NCBI GenBank assembly: GCA_022866005.1
Contig: JALHTV010000234.1
Span: forward strand, 1-12,621
Length of the DNA: 12,621 nt
DNA from: Phycisphaerae bacterium
GTDB taxonomy: Bacteria; Planctomycetota; Phycisphaerae; SM23-33
Direction: 5' to 3'
Shown here: positions 8,956 to 12,621 of the stretch, in pieces
How positions within the stretch are numbered: the first letter of the stretch is position 1
Layout: each line of letters begins with the position of its first letter
Made by a program: the position numbers and the translations under genes
The notes under the pieces: model-generated
What the model was told of the DNA's origin: nothing
Database searches by the model: none
What the model saw: the letters and a program-made list of their open reading frames with translations, nothing else

Positions 8956-10790
8956 CTGGCGCGCGTGGGCAGTAATTGGGCCTTCATCTCGTCGATGATC
9001 CGCCGGACCTCTGCGACGGCCTTGGGGGCGGGGACGAGCGTAGGGGTGGCGTCCGTGCGGCGCTTGATCTCGACCTTGCGTTCTTTGAGCCCGCGCTCGC
9101 CGACCACCACGCGCAGCGGGATGCCGATCAGGTCGGCGTCCTTGAGCTTCACGCCCGGCCGGGCGTCGCGGTCGTCCAGCAGCACCTCCACGCCCCCGGC
9201 TGAAAGCTCGTCGTGGATGCGCTGGGCCTCGGCGACCACAGGCGGCTTGTCGGCGTTCAGCGGCACGACCAGCACCTCGAACGGGGCAATGCTGATCGGC
9301 AAGATGCAGCCGTCGTCGTCGTGCCCGGTCTCGATGGCCGCAGCCAGGATGCGATTGATGCCGATGCCGTAGCAGCCCATGACGCACGGGTGGGATTTAC
9401 CCTTCTCGTCCAGGAAGGTCGCCCCCAGCTTCTCGCTGTACTTGGTCCCCAGCTTGAACACGTGGCCCACCTCGATGCCATGGGAGAAGATCAGCTTCTT
9501 ACCCTGCCACGTGTCGCCCTCGACCGCGTTGCGGATGTCGGCGACGATGACGTTGGGCCCCTTCAGAGGGAAGTCGCGGCCGGGGACGATATTCTTGACG
9601 TGATAGTAGGTCTTGTTGGCCCCGGTCACGCCCATGCCCATCGCGGCCACGGCGTGGTCCACGATGAACTTGCTCACCTTGCCCGCCAGGCCCATCGCCC
9701 CGGCAAACCCCACCGCCGCGCCTGAGAGCTCGCGGATAGTCCCCTCACTTGCCAACGCCACGGGTCCCCCAGCCAGCTGGTCCAGCTTCCCTTGGTTGAC
9801 ATCATGGTCCCCGCGGACCAGAACCGCATAGGCGTTTACAGCATATGCCGCACTCGTATGGAGCACCTCTCCATCGTGGTAGGACATCTTCTTGCTGATC
9901 TCCTCCTCCGCAGGCCGGGTGGAGGTCTCGTAGATCAGTGTCTTGATCATCTCGGGCGGCTGTGTGCCCAGGAACTTGCATACGGCCTCGATGCTGCCGA
10001 TGCCGGGCGTGTGCACCTCCTGCATGGCGGGGGCGCTGGTGCGGGCGGATTTGGCCTGGGCTGTCAGCGGCAGCGGATCGACCGTTGCCCTTTCGATGTT
10101 GGCCGCATAGGAGCCGTCTTCGGCCGCGACGATCACGTCCCCGACCGTCGAGGGCACCATGAACTCCTCGGTGTCGCTGCCCCCCATCCCGCCCGAGGAG
10201 GCCTCGACGACCTGGTAGGTCAGCCCGCAGCCGTCAAAGATGCGACAGTAGGCGTCGTACATCTTGCGGTAGGATTCATTTAGCCCCTCGACCGTCGCGT
10301 CGAAGCTGTAGGCGTCCTTCATCAGGAACTCGCGGCTGCGGATGACGCCGTACTGCGGGCGGAACTCGTCGCGGAACTTGGTGTGAATCTGATAGAGGTT
10401 GATGGGGAGCTGGCGGTAACTGCCGATCTCCCCTGCGACCAGCGCGGTGACCGATTCCTCCGCGGTCGGCGCCAGCACGTTCTCGCGCCCGTGGTGGTCT
10501 ATGAAGCGGCAGAGGATCTCGTCGTACACCACGTCCCTGCCGGTCTGCTGCCACAGCTCCACCGGCTGGAGGATGGGCATGAGGATTTCCTGTGCCCCGG
10601 TGGTGTTCATCTCCGCTCGGACGATCTCGATGATCTTCAGCAGGCTCCGCCAGCCCAGCGGCAGGTAGGTGTAGGTGCCGCTGGCCAGCTTGCGGATGAG
10701 CCCCGCGCGGATCATGAGCTGATGGGAGGGGACCTCCGCCTCGGCGGGGGTCTCTTTGACCGTGGGGATGAGCAGTTGCGTGTATCTCAT
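8943..10790 (-). CDS. proS: Prolyl-tRNA synthetase, bacterial type with editing domain
   Basis: Charges tRNA-Pro with proline in the cytoplasm and edits mischarged Ala-tRNA. The 615-residue protein has the class II catalytic core in two parts. The first includes motif 1 (about 59-75) and motif 2, RDEFRPQYGVIRSREFLMKD (140-159). The second includes motif 3, GCYGIGINRILAAAIE (472-487). Between them lies the YbaK-like editing insertion (about 225-410), containing VCKFLGTQPPEMIKTL and VLVRGDHDVN (323-332). The anticodon-binding domain covers about 504-600. The editing domain holds an extra segment (about 289-320) that is roughly 24 residues longer than the equivalent loop of E. coli ProS. The ATG at 10790-10788 has only a weak AAGG about 8 bases upstream. 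It is 34 bases downstream of the four-helix-bundle gene and may share its transcript. Its last codons and TGA lie inside an octamer repeat array. Confidence 0.97.
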   Translation of the reverse strand: MRYTQLLIPTVKETPAEAEVPSHQLMIRAGLIRKLASGTYTYLPLGWRSLLKIIEIVRAEMNTTGAQEILMPILQPVELWQQTGRDVVYDEILCRFIDHHGRENVLAPTAEESVTALVAGEIGSYRQLPINLYQIHTKFRDEFRPQYGVIRSREFLMKDAYSFDATVEGLNESYRKMYDAYCRIFDGCGLTYQVVEASSGGMGGSDTEEFMVPSTVGDVIVAAEDGSYAANIERATVDPLPLTAQAKSARTSAPAMQEVHTPGIGSIEAVCKFLGTQPPEMIKTLIYETSTRPAEEEISKKMSYHDGEVLHTSAAYAVNAYAVLVRGDHDVNQGKLDQLAGGPVALASEGTIRELSGAAVGFAGAMGLAGKVSKFIVDHAVAAMGMGVTGANKTYYHVKNIVPGRDFPLKGPNVIVADIRNAVEGDTWQGKKLIFSHGIEVGHVFKLGTKYSEKLGATFLDEKGKSHPCVMGCYGIGINRILAAAIETGHDDDGCILPISIAPFEVLVVPLNADKPPVVAEAQRIHDELSAGGVEVLLDDRDARPGVKLKDADLIGIPLRVVVGERGLKERKVEIKRRTDATPTLVPAPKAVAEVRRIIDEMKAQLLPTRARSTS

Positions 10791-10808
10791 GGGCCAAACC
10801 TTAACACA

Positions 10809-10836
10809 GGTTAGAGGTAAAAGGTTAGAGGTTAGG
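10809..10836. repeat. Left GGTTAGA heptamer array (4 units)
   Basis: Four contiguous 7-bp units on the plus strand. The first and third are GGTTAGA, the second GGTAAAA and the fourth GGTTAGG. The TAA stop of the four-helix-bundle gene (10827-10825) lies in the third unit. The same array, inverted and also four units long, lies on the other side of that gene at 11252-11279. Over 28 bp the two agree at 23 positions, with the outermost unit identical. Confidence 0.85.
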
Positions 10837-11217
10837 CTGTCGCCCTGATGGGGTGCCGCTCTGAATGCTGCGGGCTATGGCTCGCAGCATCCGGCTGCAT
10901 TCGTTGTATTCTCCCACCAGTTGTTCGTACCGTTCCTTGGGCATGTATCGCTTTCTCCAGGCGATCATCAGGTGGTGTTGCGTTTCGCGGATTTCGCCCA
11001 ACGACCGGCTGATGCATTCCAGATAGATGTTCTTGTGCCTGTTGTTGAAGCCTTCAGCGAGGTTGGCGGGAGCGGAGTTGGACGACCGCCTCACCTGCGA
11101 GCCCAGCTCATACATCTCAAACTGAGGGAACCCAAGCGAGTCCTCGTGGACCTGAAGGTGCAGTTCGACCAGGCGCCTATAGACCTGCAAGTCGCCGATC
11201 TTCGACACCTTGGCCAT
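10825..11217 (-). CDS. Four-helix-bundle protein, S23/23S rRNA intervening-sequence-protein family
   Basis: A 130-residue, mostly helical protein of the family of 23S rRNA intervening-sequence-encoded proteins (TIGR02436/S23-like; the Avd proteins of diversity-generating retroelements share the fold). The characteristic middle is present: FPQFEMYELGSQVRRSSNSA (about residues 30-49) followed by PANLAEGF, then SRSLGEIRETQHHL. Here it is freestanding, not inside an rRNA gene, and no reverse transcriptase is nearby. The molecular role is unknown; relatives are thought to bind nucleic acid or form scaffolds. ATG 11217 is chosen because GAAAGGTG (11230-11223) precedes it; a GTG at 11238 would add seven residues without a ribosome binding site. 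GC is low against its neighbours: 31 of 60 bases in 10921-10980, versus 43 of 60 in 11581-11640. Inverted heptamer arrays bracket the gene, suggesting acquisition. Confidence 0.85.
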   Translation of the reverse strand: MAKVSKIGDLQVYRRLVELHLQVHEDSLGFPQFEMYELGSQVRRSSNSAPANLAEGFNNRHKNIYLECISRSLGEIRETQHHLMIAWRKRYMPKERYEQLVGEYNECSRMLRAIARSIQSGTPSGRQPNL

Positions 11218-11251
11218 GGCGCACCTTTCAATGCCCACCCCCGCTGGGGTC

Positions 11252-11279
11252 TCTCACCTCTGACCTCTCACCTCTAACC
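11252..11279. repeat. Right heptamer array, inverted relative to the left array (4 units)
   Basis: Read on the minus strand, four contiguous 7-bp units start from 11279: GGTTAGA, then GGTGAGA, GGTCAGA and GGTGAGA (consensus GGTNAGA). It lies between the promoter and the start codon of the four-helix-bundle gene, so it is transcribed in that gene's 5' leader. With the left array it forms inverted terminal repeats around a 471-bp segment (10809-11279). Confidence 0.85.
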
Positions 11280-11294
11280 TCATTTCGCGGCCTG

Positions 11295-11323
11295 CTTATA
11301 TTCGGAATCCCGAGCTATTTCAA
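11295..11323 (-). promoter_or_regulatory. Sigma70-type promoter for the four-helix-bundle gene (and perhaps proS)
   Basis: On the minus strand, TTGAAA (11323-11318), 17 bases, then TATAAG (11300-11295), each 5/6 to consensus. Initiation near 11288 would place the start just outside the right heptamer array, so the whole array-gene-array unit is transcribed. proS begins 34 bases after the gene's stop and could be read from the same start. Confidence 0.6.
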
Positions 11324-11345
11324 CGCCGCAGGCCGCCGGTACAAT
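11318..11345 (+). promoter_or_regulatory. Candidate promoter giving a leaderless YhaM-like mRNA
   Basis: TACAAT (11340-11345) is a 5/6 match to the -10 consensus. Weak -35 candidates are TTTCAA (11318-11323, 16-base spacing) or TTCAAC (11319-11324, 15-base spacing). The first overlaps the -35 of the divergent minus-strand promoter. A start 8 bases beyond the -10 would be the A of the ATG at 11353. The -35 is poor, so confidence is limited. Confidence 0.35.
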
Positions 11346-11352
11346 GATCGCC

Positions 11353-12330
11353 ATGGACGCCCATCGGCGGTACGTCAACCAGCTCATGGCCGGGGAGACG
11401 ATCGATCAGGTCTTCCTGGTGCGCGACAAGGACCTGCGGACCACCAAGGCCGGGGGGCTGTATCTCCAGTGCACCCTGTGCGACAAGGGCGGGACCCTCG
11501 CCGCCCGCATGTGGCAGATCTCCGAGAGCATCTACAACGCCGTGCCGGTGGCCGGCTTCCTCCACGTCAAGGGCCGCACGGAGGAATACCGCGGCACGCT
11601 CCAGCTCATCATCGACGCCTGCCGCCCCTGGCCCGCGGAGAAGGTAGACCTGGCCGACTTCCTGCCCGTGACCAAGCAGGACGTCGAGGCCATGTGGGGC
11701 GAGCTGACCGAGATCCTCCGCGGCATCAAGGACAAGTACGTCCACCTGCTGATCAAGAAGTTCCTGGAGGACCACGCGCTGGTGGAGGCGTTCAAGCGCA
11801 GCCCGGCGGCGCTTCAGTTGCACCACGCCTTCATCGGGGGGCTGCTCGAGCACACGCTCGCCGTGGCCCGGGCGGCCAAGGCGCTCCTGCCGCTGTATCC
11901 GCAGGTCAACGCCGACCTAGTCCTGGCCGGCGTGTTCTTGCACGACATTGGCAAGACGGCGGAGCTGGCGGCCGGGACCGCCATGACCTACACCGACCGC
12001 GGGCAGCTCGTCGGCCACGTGACCCTCGCCGCGACCTGGGTTGCCCAAAAGGCCGCCGCCGTCGCGGAGGAGATCGGCGAGCCCTTCCCCGCCAAGACCG
12101 TCGACCTGCTCCAGCACATCATCCTGGCCCACCACGGCGAGCACGAGTATGGCTCGCCCAAGCTGCCCGCCACGCCCGAGGCGTTCTTCGTGCACTACGT
12201 CGACAACCTCGACGCCAAGCTCTTCATCACCACCCGCGCGATCGAGTCCGACCCCGACCCCAACACCAGCTTCACGTCGTACCTGCCCGCCCTCGAGACG
12301 CGAATCTACAAACGCAGTAAGGACCTCTAG
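11353..12330 (+). CDS. OB-fold/HD-domain protein, YhaM-type 3'-5' exoribonuclease
   Basis: A 325-residue protein resembling YhaM (Cbf1), a metal-dependent 3'-5' exoribonuclease acting on single-stranded RNA ends. An N-terminal OB-fold for nucleic acid binding spans about residues 12-90 (TIDQVFLVRDKDLRTTKAG, then GFLHVKGRTEEYRGTLQLII). The HD phosphohydrolase domain follows: His167 in GGLLEHTLAVA, His197-Asp198 in FLHDIGK, His222 in GHV, His260-His261 in LAHHGEHEYGSP, and Asp284/Asp287 in YVDNLDAK. These give the expected H...HD...H...H...D metal ligands. Length and order match the family. Two ATGs are in frame, at 11344 and 11353, and neither has a Shine-Dalgarno sequence. I prefer 11353 because MDAHRRYVNQL resembles typical N termini and a TACAAT box overlaps 11344. 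It is divergent from the four-helix-bundle gene. Biochemical activity is inferred from the family. Confidence 0.88.
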   Translation: MDAHRRYVNQLMAGETIDQVFLVRDKDLRTTKAGGLYLQCTLCDKGGTLAARMWQISESIYNAVPVAGFLHVKGRTEEYRGTLQLIIDACRPWPAEKVDLADFLPVTKQDVEAMWGELTEILRGIKDKYVHLLIKKFLEDHALVEAFKRSPAALQLHHAFIGGLLEHTLAVARAAKALLPLYPQVNADLVLAGVFLHDIGKTAELAAGTAMTYTDRGQLVGHVTLAATWVAQKAAAVAEEIGEPFPAKTVDLLQHIILAHHGEHEYGSPKLPATPEAFFVHYVDNLDAKLFITTRAIESDPDPNTSFTSYLPALETRIYKRSKDL

Positions 12331-12331
12331 A

Positions 12332-12368
12332 AGCCCTCGGGCGTGCAGTGTCGCTGCACGCCCGGGCT
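12332..12368. terminator. Strong hairpin between convergent YhaM-like and RNHCP genes
   Basis: A perfect 11-bp stem, CGGGCGTGCAG (12338-12348) with CTGCACGCCCG (12354-12364), has a 5-base loop. It is extended by AGCC (12332-12335) with GGCT (12365-12368) across a 2-base bulge. It begins 2 bases after the YhaM-like stop, and the convergent gene ends at 12422, so it could serve both directions. There is no T run on either side. Confidence 0.6.
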
Positions 12369-12421
12369 ACCTGCCAAACTTCACTTCGATGTCATTGTCT
12401 TGTTCGTTCTGCTGCGCCGGC

Positions 12422-12621
12422 TCACTGCGGCGGCGGTCGGCCAGGGGCAGCCGAGGGTTTGCCCAGCCGGTCCAGTGGAAACGGTGGAGCGGCCAGAGGC
12501 CGCACGGCCAGGCTCATCAGGGCCAGTTCGTTGTCATCGCCGGCGATGCGGTTGGACCGCAGGGCCCCGCAGCGCTGGCAGCGGTGGATGATGGCCCACT
12601 CCCCACCCTGGCGAATCCACA
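12422..12621 (-). CDS. RNHCP-domain protein, C-terminal part (5' end beyond window)
   Basis: The last 65 codons of a minus-strand gene whose start lies past the right edge; the stop is TGA at 12424-12422. The visible part reads EWAIIHRCQRCGALRSNR, then IAGDDNELALMSLAVRPLA and PPFPL. These are hallmarks of the C-terminal half of the small RNHCP family, putative zinc-binding proteins of unknown function with CxxC pairs. Here the Cys-x2-Cys of HRCQRCG is seen. The N-terminal CxxC and RNHCP motifs would lie outside the window. After the conserved PPFPLD a short Pro/Ala-rich tail ends the protein. It is convergent with the YhaM-like gene. The plus-strand frame at 12343-12591 is its shadow. Confidence 0.85.
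   Translation of the reverse strand, partial: WIRQGGEWAIIHRCQRCGALRSNRIAGDDNELALMSLAVRPLAAPPFPLDRLGKPSAAPGRPPPQ

Noticed and set aside
10809..11279. Insertion sequence with transposase
   Set aside because: The enclosed protein is a four-helix-bundle family member without transposase motifs, and no target-site duplication is evident. At most a non-autonomous or unusual cassette.
12343..12591. 82-codon plus-strand frame near the right edge
   Set aside because: It begins inside the hairpin after the YhaM-like gene and is antisense to the clear RNHCP-domain fragment.

Overview
The window is about 12.6 kb of GC-rich bacterial DNA with ten protein genes, two of them cut by the window edges. The mix suggests a planctomycete, possibly a Phycisphaerae-like lineage. 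This is an inference from a PEP-CTERM exported protein, a DUF502 membrane protein, a lipid A-type acyltransferase (so a Gram-negative envelope), a freestanding four-helix-bundle (S23/IVP-like) gene and high GC. No rRNA or other taxonomic marker is present.

Layout. Positions 1-2658 (minus) hold ppdK, pyruvate phosphate dikinase, lacking only its last few codons. Positions 2659-3106 are a divergent control region. It holds a good promoter for ppdK, a good promoter for thiC, a TPP riboswitch and an intrinsic terminator that together control thiC (3107-4405, plus). Next come a DUF502 membrane protein (4522-5229) and a secreted PAP2-family phosphatase (5317-6213), both on plus. A 512-base gene-free stretch full of hairpins leads to a PEP-CTERM exported protein (6726-7739). 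Beyond a strong hairpin, the minus strand carries a lipid A-type acyltransferase (7925-8860), prolyl-tRNA synthetase proS (8943-10790) and a four-helix-bundle gene (10825-11217). A divergent plus-strand gene encodes an OB-fold/HD-domain protein of the YhaM 3'-5' exoribonuclease type (11353-12330). The window closes with the C-terminal part of a minus-strand RNHCP-domain protein (12422 to the edge).

How they work together. The genes are mostly housekeeping: central carbon metabolism (ppdK), thiamine synthesis (thiC), translation (proS), RNA processing (YhaM-like) and envelope functions (acyltransferase, PAP2, DUF502, PEP-CTERM). thiC is the only gene whose regulation can be read directly. The 3' strand of the riboswitch P1 stem can alternatively pair with the 5' arm of the terminator, so TPP binding should switch transcription off.

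The least ordinary part is around proS. Its stop codon sits in a strictly 8-bp-periodic array of eight HincII-like palindromic units. Just upstream of it lies a low-GC four-helix-bundle gene enclosed by two inverted 28-bp arrays of a GGTNAGA heptamer, which looks like a small mobile or repeat-borne cassette. I found no CRISPR array, tRNA, rRNA, transposase or obvious defence system.
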